A stretch of 49,775 nucleotides of DNA from Oculatellaceae cyanobacterium Prado106. GTDB lineage: Bacteria; Cyanobacteriota; Cyanobacteriia; Elainellales; Elainellaceae. Below the pieces are notes generated by a model. It saw nothing but the letters and a program-made list of their open reading frames with translations, made no database searches and was not told the DNA's origin. The translations under genes and the position numbers were made by a program. The first letter of the stretch is position 1, and every line of letters starts with the position of its first letter. Positions 16,422 to 25,406 of this stretch are shown piece after piece. The stretch lies in contig JALOOP010000001.1 in assembly GCA_025454315.1 (NCBI GenBank), positions 1 through 49,775 on the forward strand. Reading direction: 5' to 3'.

Positions 16422-18536
16422 ATGCCAAATTTAATTACCGTGACGACCACTGCTGACAGCGGCCTGGGTTCGCTGCGGGCGGCGATCGCCACTGCCCAGG
16501 ATGGAGACACCATCCGCTTTTCCAGCACTCTGGCCAACCAAACCATCCGGCTAACCAGCGGCGATATCCTGATTCCCAAAAATATTGAAATTGATGGAGC
16601 CAATGCCAACAATCTCGCCATTAGCGGCAACTTCACGAGCCGCATTTTCTCGGCAGGAGGCGGGGTTAACTTCACCGTCAAGAACCTGGCGCTGATCAAT
16701 GGCAAAACCAGCGAAAAAGGCGGCGCGATTTGGCTGCGGGACTGGGGCACGACGATTACAGTGGTGAATTGCCAGTTCAATAACAACGAAGCAGGCATTG
16801 GCGGTGCGATTCAGATTGGCTACGGCGGTCGGGCGACGGTGCTGGACAGTAGTTTTGATGGGAATCAGGGGATTTCAGCGAACAATGGGTTTAGTGCAGG
16901 GGCGATCGCCAACGATGGTTCCGGCGAAACGATCATTCGCAACAGCCGATTTAGCAACAATGTGGGCTTCAATGGTGGCGCAATTTATAGCCTGCTGAGT
17001 CCACTCACCGTTGAAAACAGCACTTTTATAAACAATCGGGCGATCGGCGAAGGGGGCGGTGCCATCTTCACCGATGGCGGCAACCCCGTCGGACCGAGCG
17101 GCAATGTGCCGGGACAAATCACCGTCAAAGGCAGTTGGTTTGAAGGCAACCAGGCACAGGGCGAGGGCGGTGCGCTCTTTCTCTATGGCTATCCCTCGGA
17201 TCGGATTTTGCTAGAAGATAGCACGGTGATCAACAATAGGATCGCCGTGGGAGCTCAAGGCTTTGGACGTGGCGTGGCGCGTGGAGGTGGGATGCGATCG
17301 AACGCCCAACTGACGATTCGCAATGTCACCTTTGCCCACAATACCTCCGACGGACAAGGCGGCGGAATCTGGGTTGATGGCGGATCTCCCATCAACATCT
17401 TCAACAGCACCTTTTCGGGCAATCGCGTCACTGCTGACATGGGCGGTGCCATGACCCTCAACACCGACATCAACGCCCCCATCAATATTGTCAATTCCAC
17501 GATCGTCAACAACTGGGCAAATCGCGCCAGTGGTGCCTTCTGGCTCAACAATCCCAACCAACCGGTCACACTAACCAACAGCATTGTCGCTTTCAACACC
17601 GCATCACTAAACGGGTCAGAGCAACAGGTGGGCTATCAACCCCGTGACGGCGGCGGCAACATTGAGTTTCCCGCTCCCAGTCAGGGGCGCAGAGTCGCTC
17701 AGGGCAGCCTCATCGCCAATCCCCAACTCGAATCGCTGCAAAACATCAACGGTCGGTTCATGCACCCCCTGCTGCCAACCAGTCCCGCGATCAATCGCGG
17801 CGTTCGCAACGGCGCAACCCTCACCGATCAACGAGGCGCACCTCGGGACAGTTCACCAGATATTGGTGCCTTTGAACTGCTGCCGCCCAACTCAACCCTT
17901 TCCACCCCCACGGTTTTGACGCGCATCACGGGAACACCGAGAAATGACACCTTGATCGGCTTACCGAATCGGACATTACTCAATGGACTACAAGGCAATG
18001 ATCTGCTGATTGCCACCTCTCAAAACGATATTCTCTGGGGCGGAGATGGGCGCGACACGCTGAACGGGGGACTCGGCAGTGATATTCTCCTAGGCGGACT
18101 TGGAGCCGATCGCCATCGTTATTCCGGCATTAACCAAAACCTAGCTCATGCCAATTCCAACCTCAATTCTATGGATCAAATTCGAGACTTTAATCCAGTG
18201 GAGGGCGATCGCATTCAACTCGACACCGATCGCAACCCCACTACCGCAGAACTCCCCACCCGCCTCTCCAACGCTGGCACCCAATCAACACCCAGCCTCA
18301 TCGCCGCCATTCGGAATGTATACACCGACAAAAACTTTGTCACCACCGGACAACAAGCCCTAGGAGCCAACGAAGCCGTCTTCTTTGAGTGGAACCTCCG
18401 CACCTATCTAATCGTCAACAACAACCGCACTGGTTTTTCCGCCACTGAAGACTTATTCATCAACGTCACCGGAATGACAGTACCAAGTCTACACACCAGT
18501 TCGGGAACATTAAGCGTAGGACGCTATTTTGTCTAA
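16422..18536 (+). CDS. Beta-helix surface protein with RTX-like and bluetail C-terminal region (paralog 1)
   Basis: The 704-residue product opens with TADSGLGSLRAAIATAQDGD, the start of the right-handed parallel beta-helix module seen in choice-of-anchor-Q and polymorphic-membrane-type proteins. Repeated G-G-A-I and N-S-x-F-x-x-N motifs run to about residue 480 (for example GGAIYSLLSPLTVENSTFIN). RTX-like glycine/aspartate nonapeptides follow (about 520-570, LQGNDLLIATS, LGSDILLGGLGADRHRY), partly degenerate. The end (QALGANEAVFFEWNLRTYLI...FINVTGM) matches the cyanobacterial bluetail domain. No N-terminal signal peptide is visible, which fits C-terminal (type I-like) export. The neighbouring 18829 gene is a paralog with the same order of modules. 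Confidence 0.85.
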   Translation: MPNLITVTTTADSGLGSLRAAIATAQDGDTIRFSSTLANQTIRLTSGDILIPKNIEIDGANANNLAISGNFTSRIFSAGGGVNFTVKNLALINGKTSEKGGAIWLRDWGTTITVVNCQFNNNEAGIGGAIQIGYGGRATVLDSSFDGNQGISANNGFSAGAIANDGSGETIIRNSRFSNNVGFNGGAIYSLLSPLTVENSTFINNRAIGEGGGAIFTDGGNPVGPSGNVPGQITVKGSWFEGNQAQGEGGALFLYGYPSDRILLEDSTVINNRIAVGAQGFGRGVARGGGMRSNAQLTIRNVTFAHNTSDGQGGGIWVDGGSPINIFNSTFSGNRVTADMGGAMTLNTDINAPINIVNSTIVNNWANRASGAFWLNNPNQPVTLTNSIVAFNTASLNGSEQQVGYQPRDGGGNIEFPAPSQGRRVAQGSLIANPQLESLQNINGRFMHPLLPTSPAINRGVRNGATLTDQRGAPRDSSPDIGAFELLPPNSTLSTPTVLTRITGTPRNDTLIGLPNRTLLNGLQGNDLLIATSQNDILWGGDGRDTLNGGLGSDILLGGLGADRHRYSGINQNLAHANSNLNSMDQIRDFNPVEGDRIQLDTDRNPTTAELPTRLSNAGTQSTPSLIAAIRNVYTDKNFVTTGQQALGANEAVFFEWNLRTYLIVNNNRTGFSATEDLFINVTGMTVPSLHTSSGTLSVGRYFV

Positions 18537-18572
18537 CCTGTGAATGCACTGAGGAGAGATTCGGGAATAGAA

Positions 18573-18792
18573 GGTGGATGGGTGGATGGGTGGATGGGTG
18601 GATGGGTGGATGGGTGTTTCAAGGGATGCCTTCTCCTAAACACATGAAATTCTTCAAAAGAGAATTTTTTGATGAGTGAATATGTCCCTCTTCCCTTACC
18701 CATCCACCCTGTTACCCATCCACTCCCCACTCCCCACTCCCCACTCCCCATTCCCCACTCCCCATTCCCCACTCCCCATTCCCCACTCCCCA
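18573..18792 (+). repeat. Composite repeat element, copy B (plus orientation)
   Basis: Order: GGATGGGT units (18573-18616), core (18617-18695) containing GGATGCCTTCTCCTAAACAC and AGAGAATTTT, ACCCATCCACCCTGTTACCC (18698-18717), then CCCCACT/CCCCATT heptamers (18722-18792). It matches copy A at 3543-3739 in the inverse orientation. It fills the gap between the two beta-helix paralogs. Confidence 0.8.
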
Positions 18793-18828
18793 TTTGTCCT
18801 AGATCCTGATTCTTCTTGCTTTTAACCT

Positions 18829-20997
18829 ATGCCAATTCTTACCGTTACTTCTCTCGCCGACAGCGGCGCAGGTTCTTTGCGGGCTGCGATCGCCTCTGCC
18901 CAATCTGGCGACACGATCCAGTTTTCCGCCAGCTTAGCCAATCAAACCATCACGCTCACCAGCGGCGCATTAAACATTAGCGTTGGCAAAAACTTGACGA
19001 TCGATGGAGCCAGTGCGCCCAATTTGACGATTAGCGGCAACAATGCCCACCGCATCCTGCTGCTCAATTCCACTTCCGTCAATCCCACATCTCTCACCGT
19101 CAAAAACCTCGCCCTGGCCAACGGTTACACCAGCGATCGCGGTGGTGCCATCAGTACAACCCACCAGGGACGATTGACCGTCGAAAATGTGTCGTTCCAA
19201 AACAATGTGGCTGATCGCGGCGGTGGTGCCATCTTCAGTGCTTTTGAAGGGGCATTGACCGTAACGGGCAGTCGATTTAACGGGAATCAAGCGATCGCCG
19301 CTAACGATGAACGGGGTGCAGGGGCGATCGCCTTCTGGGGGCCGGGAAATCTCGTGGTGCGAAACAGCGAATTTACCAATAATCGCGGCATCAACGGAGC
19401 AGCTATCAACAGTTTGAACGGCAATGTCACCGTTGAAAATTCCCGCTTTGCCAACAATGACACCCGTGCCGCTTTCTTTGACACGGGCAAGCCCAATGAC
19501 TTTTTGCGGGGCTACGGCGGAGCGATTTACACCGATCGCGCCAACAACAATCTCACCATCAAAAACAGCACCTTCACCGGAAATGTCAGCAGAGCCTCCG
19601 GGGGAGCCGTTCACTTGTTTGCCGACCCGGAAGATACTGTTCGGATCGAGGGCAGCCAATTTTTGGACAACCAGGCGATCGGGCTACCGGGCGGCGAAGG
19701 CGGCAAAGGGGGCGCGATCGGCCATGTGCGAAACTCTGTGGACAACCGGGGCAGCTTCATTCTGAGCAACAGCACGATCGCCAACAACACAGGCGGTGAC
19801 CAGGGCGGTGGACTCTGGATGAACAACTCCCTGACTCGGATTAGCAACAGCACTTTCTCCAACAACCGCATCACCGGAACAGGCACCAGCAATGTCGGTG
19901 GAGCCATGGCGCTCTACGCCAATACCGAAATTGTCAACACGACGATCGCCAACAACTACGCAGGCTGGGTCGGCGGCGGCATCAGCGCCATTGACAGCGC
20001 CACCGTCAGCCTCAAAAACACCATCTTCTTCAACAACACCGCCGACAACGGCAGCAATCGCTGGGGCATCCAGCAACACACCAACCGCGCCCTCACCGAT
20101 CAGGGCGGCAACCTCCAGTTTCCAGCCAAACTCACCAACAACTGGAACGATACCAATGCCACCGCTACGATTCGCATTCTCGATCCCAGACTTGGCCCTC
20201 TGCAAGACAACGGCGGCGGTCAACTCACCCATGCCCTGCTCAGCGGCAGTCCGGCGATTAATGCAGGCGTGATCCCCGGCAGTCCGTCAACCGATCAACG
20301 GGGCTTTTTGCGGGATGGGCTGATTGACATTGGCGCATTTGAAGTGGGCGCAGTGGCAGGCGGCAATCCCGGCGGCAATCCCGGCGGCAATCCCGGCGGC
20401 ACTCCTGGAAGTAATCCCGGCGGCAATCCCGGCGGCAATTTTGGGGGCAGTCCTGCCAACGATGTCCTCACAGGTACACCCGCTCCCGATGTCTTGTCCG
20501 GGGGCGGCGGCAATGATGTGCTGATAGGTGGGGGCAATGGCGATACCCAGACGGGCGGCAGTGGAGGCGATCGCTTCCTCTACAGCGGCGCAACCCGACG
20601 TGCAGCCTTACGAAACTCCCGCAGTAATGCTCTCGATCGGATCACAGATTTCAATTTCCAGGAGGGCGATCGCATCCAACTCGACTTTGATAATAATTTG
20701 GCAACGCGCGATCGCCCCACCCGCCTATTCAACGCAGGCACAGTCTCCGGCGGTTCCCTCAGAGCCGCAGCCAGAAATGCCTACGCCGACAAAAATCCTA
20801 AAAAAGTCGGTGCCCAACCGCTCCTTGCCAAAGAAGCTCTCTTCTTCCGCTGGGGCACAGGCAGCTATCTCTCCGTCAACGACAATGCCCAACCCTTCTC
20901 TGCCAACCGAGACATGGTGGTGGATGTAACGGGGCTAAACCTCTCACCCCGACAAGCAAGAGCGGTTAGTTTCAAGGTGAATCAGTTCTTTGCTTAG
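18829..20997 (+). CDS. Beta-helix surface protein with Gly-Asn linker, RTX-like repeats and bluetail end (paralog 2)
   Basis: The 722-residue product has the same start as its neighbour (SLADSGAGSLRAAIASAQSG) and the same run of beta-helix motifs to about residue 490. A linker of PGGN repeats follows (about 508-540), encoded by the repeating 12-mer GGCGGCAATCCC. RTX-like repeats are better preserved than in paralog 1 (PDVLSGGGGNDVLIGGGNGD). The bluetail-type end is LAKEALFFRWGTGSYLSVND...VVDVTGL. It has no signal peptide. A strong terminator follows. The two genes probably arose by duplication; the composite repeat now separates them. An adhesive or envelope role is inferred from the family. 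Confidence 0.85.
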   Translation: MPILTVTSLADSGAGSLRAAIASAQSGDTIQFSASLANQTITLTSGALNISVGKNLTIDGASAPNLTISGNNAHRILLLNSTSVNPTSLTVKNLALANGYTSDRGGAISTTHQGRLTVENVSFQNNVADRGGGAIFSAFEGALTVTGSRFNGNQAIAANDERGAGAIAFWGPGNLVVRNSEFTNNRGINGAAINSLNGNVTVENSRFANNDTRAAFFDTGKPNDFLRGYGGAIYTDRANNNLTIKNSTFTGNVSRASGGAVHLFADPEDTVRIEGSQFLDNQAIGLPGGEGGKGGAIGHVRNSVDNRGSFILSNSTIANNTGGDQGGGLWMNNSLTRISNSTFSNNRITGTGTSNVGGAMALYANTEIVNTTIANNYAGWVGGGISAIDSATVSLKNTIFFNNTADNGSNRWGIQQHTNRALTDQGGNLQFPAKLTNNWNDTNATATIRILDPRLGPLQDNGGGQLTHALLSGSPAINAGVIPGSPSTDQRGFLRDGLIDIGAFEVGAVAGGNPGGNPGGNPGGTPGSNPGGNPGGNFGGSPANDVLTGTPAPDVLSGGGGNDVLIGGGNGDTQTGGSGGDRFLYSGATRRAALRNSRSNALDRITDFNFQEGDRIQLDFDNNLATRDRPTRLFNAGTVSGGSLRAAARNAYADKNPKKVGAQPLLAKEALFFRWGTGSYLSVNDNAQPFSANRDMVVDVTGLNLSPRQARAVSFKVNQFFA

Positions 20998-21056
20998 GGG
21001 CGATCGCCGTAATGAAGCCAGGTTGAACCCATAGAATTTGAAATTGAGCAAACTGC

Positions 21057-21088
21057 AAGCGGACTGGAGGATTTCCAGTTCGCTTTTT
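21057..21088 (+). terminator. Terminator of the second beta-helix gene
   Basis: AAGCGGACTGGA (21057-21068) pairs with TCCAGTTCGCTT (21074-21085), including one G-T wobble, over a 5-base loop, and runs into T5. It lies 60 bases after the stop at 20997 and faces the convergent methyltransferase gene. Confidence 0.88.
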
Positions 21089-21114
21089 CATTTATCGAGT
21101 CATAACAAAAGCTC

Positions 21115-21762
21115 TTAGCTCGCTTGGAATGTCAACGCAATGAACGTGTAATCTTTGTCGTACCAGGTTACGGTTGGATCTGCACAAGCTGGAATGGTGG
21201 TTTCTGCTTTGAGTTGAAAGCCACAGGATTGGGCGATCGCAATCATCTCCTCAATCTGTTCCTGAGAAAAGATTTGCCAGGACAATCCAAAGGGCTGAAT
21301 TGCATCATCTATGCCAATTTTTTCTTGCCAATAGTCGGTCGTTACAAACAGCAGACCACTGGATTTAAGAATCCGATGAGCTTCCTGAAAGAACGCTTTG
21401 AGATCAACTCCATGTTCAATCACAGAAATACTCACCGCCATGTCAAAGGTGCGATCGGTGAACGGAGTCTTCATCAAATCGCCTTGGTGCAGTGTATAGG
21501 GTAGTGAAGACGAGTCGGAAGGAACCTGGAGATCAATTCCGGATAGATTCGTGAAACCCAGTGCCGCTAGAAACTTTAAGGTACAGCAGTCGCCACAGCC
21601 TAGATCGAGAATTGCAGAAGACTGGGGAAGCGGTAAGAGTTGTTGCGCTAACAGAGACTGATCCCAATTCTTCTGAACCGTGAGATGGGTCGGTAACCGC
21701 TGACGCTGCAAAGATAGAGTACTCTCGCCAACTTCCAACCAATTCTGCAACACTTGAATCAT
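21115..21762 (-). CDS. Class I SAM-dependent methyltransferase
   Basis: The 215-residue product has motif I as AILDLGCGDCCTLKFLAALG (about residues 50-69), the acidic residue of motif II in NLSGIDLQV, motif III-like FDMAVSISVIEHGVDLKAFF, and the post-motif ILKSSGLLFVTTDYW. This is the SAM-binding Rossmann fold of the small-molecule methyltransferases. The substrate is not evident. A helical N-terminal lead of about 45 residues precedes the fold. The start ATG at 21762 is followed by no closer alternative. It is convergent with the second beta-helix gene; no operon partner lies within 230 bases on its own strand. Confidence 0.85.
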   Translation of the reverse strand: MIQVLQNWLEVGESTLSLQRQRLPTHLTVQKNWDQSLLAQQLLPLPQSSAILDLGCGDCCTLKFLAALGFTNLSGIDLQVPSDSSSLPYTLHQGDLMKTPFTDRTFDMAVSISVIEHGVDLKAFFQEAHRILKSSGLLFVTTDYWQEKIGIDDAIQPFGLSWQIFSQEQIEEMIAIAQSCGFQLKAETTIPACADPTVTWYDKDYTFIALTFQAS

Positions 21763-21996
21763 GCCACACTTCTCCTAAATTTCATAAAACGGTCAGTTTT
21801 TCACAAATGAAAACCAGGAGTATCAGCGTTCTGCCTACACTCCTGGCTCCGGGTAAATGCAAGTAGACGTTTAGGGTTGAACATTCAGCAGCTAGACATT
21901 TTCCAGACACCAAGCAAGGAAATAATTTCCTCCGCGTCTCTGCCTCTCGTGCAGTCCAACCCAAAATCTAGCCCTATTCGCTAACACTAGGTGTGT

Positions 21997-22185
21997 CTAG
22001 GCTTTATCCACAACATTTTTGACACCGTCTTTGACATCTTCCTTGGCATGGAGAGCCTCAGCTTCAGCTTGCTTCGCCTGCCCTTCCGTCTGCGCCTTGG
22101 GATCGCCCGTCAGGTTGCCCAGTGCTTCCATGCCCTTGCCTTCAATGTTCTTGGCCGTTGCCTTTGCTCTTTCTTCTAAGCTCAT
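21997..22185 (-). CDS. CsbD family stress-response protein
   Basis: The 62-residue hydrophilic protein matches the CsbD pattern: MSLEERAKATAKNIEGKGME, then the conserved LTGDPKAQTEGQAKQAEAEA and KEDVKDGVKNVVDKA. CsbD proteins accumulate in stress and have no established activity. It is rich in Lys, Ala and Glu and has no Cys or Trp. A GGAGTT-type ribosome site lies upstream of the ATG at 22185. The gene appears monocistronic. Flanking gaps (21763-21996 and 22186-22552) show no further coding sequence. Confidence 0.92.
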   Translation of the reverse strand: MSLEERAKATAKNIEGKGMEALGNLTGDPKAQTEGQAKQAEAEALHAKEDVKDGVKNVVDKA

Positions 22186-22552
22186 AATTTCAACTCCAAT
22201 TTATTGTAGAGATTAAAATGCCAAGCGAGTTGAAAATAAACTCCTGCGCTTGCATTTCTAAGTCTACAAACCTTACGAAGACGGAGACATCGATCGCAAG
22301 TTAGACTTTTGGCAGATTACTTTAGGTAGATCAAGGCAACCCAAAAACTGCCCAGATACAAAGCCAAAATCAACCTACCCCTCTTCACCTCTGCTCTTCC
22401 TCACCGGGCATCGGTATAAGTGAAGTGCGTCATTGTCGCCCGAACTTGGGATAATGATAGAACCGTTCTTGGACAAGTACTGAACAAGTCATCGTAGGAT
22501 GAATGGAGGGGAAATGATATTTACCCTGTATTTTAATTTCTAAATTGCGCCA
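22186..22552. other. Divergent intergenic region between CsbD and the leucine-rich-repeat gene
   Basis: No gene is supported. The region must carry both promoters, but I cannot place -10 and -35 boxes with confidence. Confidence 0.4.
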
Positions 22553-23929
22553 ATGATAGACCACCTCAAGTATCCCCCATCCCAGCGATCGCAGCTTTCT
22601 ATCCAGCCGCTCAACCCCACCAAGCCGAGCAACCGCCCGTCTCGCTCCATGTTTTGTTGGATGATCTTTCTATTCGGCAGCATGATAACACTTCCCGTTC
22701 AGGCGCAATCCCCCCAGCCCTCGCCTGCTCCCGCTTCTCCCTCGCCTGCCGCCTCACCCGACCTCCCAGCCGATTCCACCCCGCAAGAAAGGTACCAGAC
22801 CTTTACCGACTGGTGCCTCAGTCAAGCCAACCTTTCCCCCGAGGCCAGAATCACCGTTGAAGCCCTGCTGCAAAAAGCCGGAACCACCGACTGCACCGCA
22901 GCAAATACAGCACTCACTGGTGTCACCGAACTAGACTTGCTAGGGCAGGGACAAATCAGCGATCTGCGCCCATTGCGATCGCTCACCCAACTCACCACCC
23001 TCAACCTCGGCAACAACTCAATCACCGATCTTCGGCCCCTGCGTCGCCTGGTCAATCTTAGACAACTTTATGCATTCAACAATCAAATCACCGACCTATC
23101 CTCACTGCAATCCCTAACCAATCTCACCGACATCAACTTCAGCAACAATCCCATCCAGGATATTCGTCCACTAACCTCGCTCGGCAACCTCACCCAAGCC
23201 CGTCTAGGAAACTGTCAGATTACCGATCTCAGCCCTCTTCAATCCCTGACTCAGCTTACATCCGTGGAGTTGAACAATAACCAAATCGAAGACTTGAGTC
23301 CGCTGCGATCGCTCTCCAACCTCACCGAACTCTACCTCAACGAAAACCAAATCCGCGATATCGAACCGCTGCAATCCCTGACCAACCTCCAAGCGCTAGT
23401 TCTAGAACAGAATCGGCTAGAAGACATTGCGGTGCTGCGATCGCTCACTAACCTCGAATATCTGCTCCTCAACGACAACGAAATCGAAGATATCAGCGCA
23501 CTCCAAGGCATGGTCAACCTAACTATCCTGGATCTACAAAACAATCAAATCCGCGATCTTTCTCCGCTGCGATCGCTCCTTAACCTCGCCACCCTCAACC
23601 TCGCCAACAACGAAATCAGCGATCTTCGTCCCCTGCGATCGCTCCCCCGACTCTACGCCCTCGACCTCAGCAGCAACCAAATCCGCAAAGTCCAGCCTTT
23701 GCGATCGCTCCCCCAACTCAAATTCCTCAACCTGCGAGACAACCGCATTGAAGCCGTTCGCCCCCTCGGTCAACTCACCCAACTAGAAACCCTGGATTTG
23801 AGCGAAAACCAAGTGACTCGGGTAGGGGGATTGCGATCGCTCTCGCAGCTTACTCGGTTGGTTTTGACAGACAACCCTCTGGAGAACCAAATCTGTCCCC
23901 TGACCCCTGACTCAATTTGTGTGTTTTAG
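22553..23929 (+). CDS. Secreted leucine-rich-repeat protein
   Basis: A 458-residue protein with a basic lead and hydrophobic segment (FCWMIFLFGSMITLPVQAQ, about residues 34-52), a plausible signal peptide. A Pro/Ser/Ala-rich linker follows (53-75), then a cap with two cysteines (DWCLSQ, TTDCTA). About fifteen 22-residue leucine-rich repeats of the SDS22/internalin type fill residues 125-445 (pattern I-x-D-L-x-P-L-x-S-L-x-x-L-x-x-L-x-L-x-x-N-x). A C-terminal cysteine pair (NQICPLTPDSICVF) ends the protein. The start may be internal: an ATG at residue 33 (22649) would put the hydrophobic segment right at the N-terminus. Seven HIP1 octamers fall on a 66-bp grid. Confidence 0.9.
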   Translation: MIDHLKYPPSQRSQLSIQPLNPTKPSNRPSRSMFCWMIFLFGSMITLPVQAQSPQPSPAPASPSPAASPDLPADSTPQERYQTFTDWCLSQANLSPEARITVEALLQKAGTTDCTAANTALTGVTELDLLGQGQISDLRPLRSLTQLTTLNLGNNSITDLRPLRRLVNLRQLYAFNNQITDLSSLQSLTNLTDINFSNNPIQDIRPLTSLGNLTQARLGNCQITDLSPLQSLTQLTSVELNNNQIEDLSPLRSLSNLTELYLNENQIRDIEPLQSLTNLQALVLEQNRLEDIAVLRSLTNLEYLLLNDNEIEDISALQGMVNLTILDLQNNQIRDLSPLRSLLNLATLNLANNEISDLRPLRSLPRLYALDLSSNQIRKVQPLRSLPQLKFLNLRDNRIEAVRPLGQLTQLETLDLSENQVTRVGGLRSLSQLTRLVLTDNPLENQICPLTPDSICVF

Positions 23930-24070
23930 AAAGGACTAAGGCATGATAACCGAAATCGGTTGATTGCGATGCTTGCGGTAAATAGTAAAGTCACTGTCCA
24001 ACGTCATGACAGCAGCATCCGAGTACTGTTCTGACTGAGGTGAACTAAGGACTACCAGGATAATCCAGAA

Positions 24071-25336
24071 TTATGGGCTAGGCGATTTTTGGTCTAATCG
24101 GATCGCCTGCTCGATCGCGACCTTTTCCCTGGCTCTACGCGCATAGGGTTGCAGTTGCGCTTCCGTCCAGCCGGACAGAATCGAGAGATCTTCTAAGCCG
24201 ATGCCCTTCATCAACATTTCAACGCACCAGGTTTGTTGGGCTTGTTCCAAGGCAGGCGGTTGGCCTTCGGGTGTGGTTAAGCCTTCGGTGAGTTGTTGCC
24301 ATTGCTGTTGCAGGGTGGAGAGGGCGATCGCATTTCCCTGTTCATCCAAGAACAATGCAGTTTGGTTATCCTTGCGTTTCTTCAGCCATTGCGTCAGCGG
24401 ATTACTGGTATAGGAACCGTAGCGCTTGCCCATGATCCACTGGTTGACCGGAACTTGTCGCGCAGTGCCTTGAGTAATTTGGAGCACCTGTTGCTCGGGG
24501 GTGCTGATGGTTTGCGATCGCTCCAACCCCACCACATCGGCAGCACTCAGTCCGGCAGCAAAGAGCAGATAGACCAACGCATAGGTCTGAGGACTTGTTT
24601 TTCGAGCGCGTTGCAGAATTTCATGGACGAGATTAGCAGGCAAATCAGCAACCGTCTTAGGCGGGGATTTGGGCATTGCAACAATCGCTGATCCAGTGAC
24701 TGATCCAGACGGTACTCCTGTAGATGGATTTATGTCCTGGGCGATCGCACCATGCAAAAACAGCGTCACCAAATTTTCCAAAAAATCATCCCGGTCTTGC
24801 CACAGTTCATGAAACTCACTGGTAAATTCAATCACGGCATAGCCCAGCAACATACCATTGAGCAGACTCGCTAACTTTTCAGCGGGGAGGTGCGATCGCA
24901 ACTGTCCCTGCCGAATCACCGTCGCAAAATACTCCGCCACATAGCGGTTCGCCTGGGTAAACCCCTGCCCCAAAGCCACCCGATTATCCGCAGGATACTG
25001 CCCCGCCTCCCCCACCACCGATCGCACGACTTCCGGCACCCCTTCCAGCGCCTGCAAACAAGCCGTCGCATAATCCTTCAGCACCTGATAAATACTGCTG
25101 GTTTGACTCGCCTGGGTCACTAGGGTCTGTCCCAAATGGGTAAACACTGCCGCCTCTTCAATCACCGCCAGCAGCAGCCCATGCTTATTGCCAAACTGCC
25201 GAAACAGGGTGACCTCATTCACCCCCGCCAACTCCGCAATCTGTTTCGTGGTCGTGTCCGTCACCCCCTGCGCCGCAAAAAGGGTCAGGGCGGCATCCAC
25301 CAAACGCTGTCGAGAAGAGGGATTCTGGGGGGGCAT
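24071..25336 (-). CDS. TetR-type regulator fused to a tyrosine-recombinase-like C-terminal domain
   Basis: Residues 1-55 are a TetR HTH (RLVDAALTLFAAQGVTDTTT, then VNEVTLFRQFGNKHGL), and a helical ligand-binding-like region runs to about residue 200. After a low-complexity linker (201-232), residues 235-415 resemble a phage-integrase catalytic fold: YALVYLLFAAGLSAADVVGL corresponds to the box-I region, where the catalytic arginine of G-L-R is a serine, and CVEMLMKGIGLEDLSILSGW to the box-II/G-H region, lacking the His and Arg. Tyr398 (LQPYAR) sits near the nucleophile position. It is thus probably not a recombinase; the domain may aid DNA binding or dimerisation. TetR proteins are normally near 200 residues, so 421 is exceptional. 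It is divergent from the desaturase. Confidence 0.8.
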   Translation of the reverse strand: MPPQNPSSRQRLVDAALTLFAAQGVTDTTTKQIAELAGVNEVTLFRQFGNKHGLLLAVIEEAAVFTHLGQTLVTQASQTSSIYQVLKDYATACLQALEGVPEVVRSVVGEAGQYPADNRVALGQGFTQANRYVAEYFATVIRQGQLRSHLPAEKLASLLNGMLLGYAVIEFTSEFHELWQDRDDFLENLVTLFLHGAIAQDINPSTGVPSGSVTGSAIVAMPKSPPKTVADLPANLVHEILQRARKTSPQTYALVYLLFAAGLSAADVVGLERSQTISTPEQQVLQITQGTARQVPVNQWIMGKRYGSYTSNPLTQWLKKRKDNQTALFLDEQGNAIALSTLQQQWQQLTEGLTTPEGQPPALEQAQQTWCVEMLMKGIGLEDLSILSGWTEAQLQPYARRAREKVAIEQAIRLDQKSPSP

Positions 25337-25345
25337 AAGGAAAAT

Positions 25346-25406
25346 GCAAGTGTCACTTGCAGTTTTATAAAAGGTCTGTTAGAGTAAGGATGTAAGCGTT
25401 ACTTGC
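25346..25406. promoter_or_regulatory. Two 15-bp dyads between the TetR-fusion gene and the desaturase gene
   Basis: GCAAGTGTCACTTGC (25346-25360) is a perfect dyad; GTAAGCGTTACTTGC (25392-25406) matches it at 12 of 15 bases. Centres are 46 bp apart. The first begins 10 bases from the TetR-fusion start codon. Position and symmetry fit operators for the adjacent regulator (inference). Confidence 0.65.
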
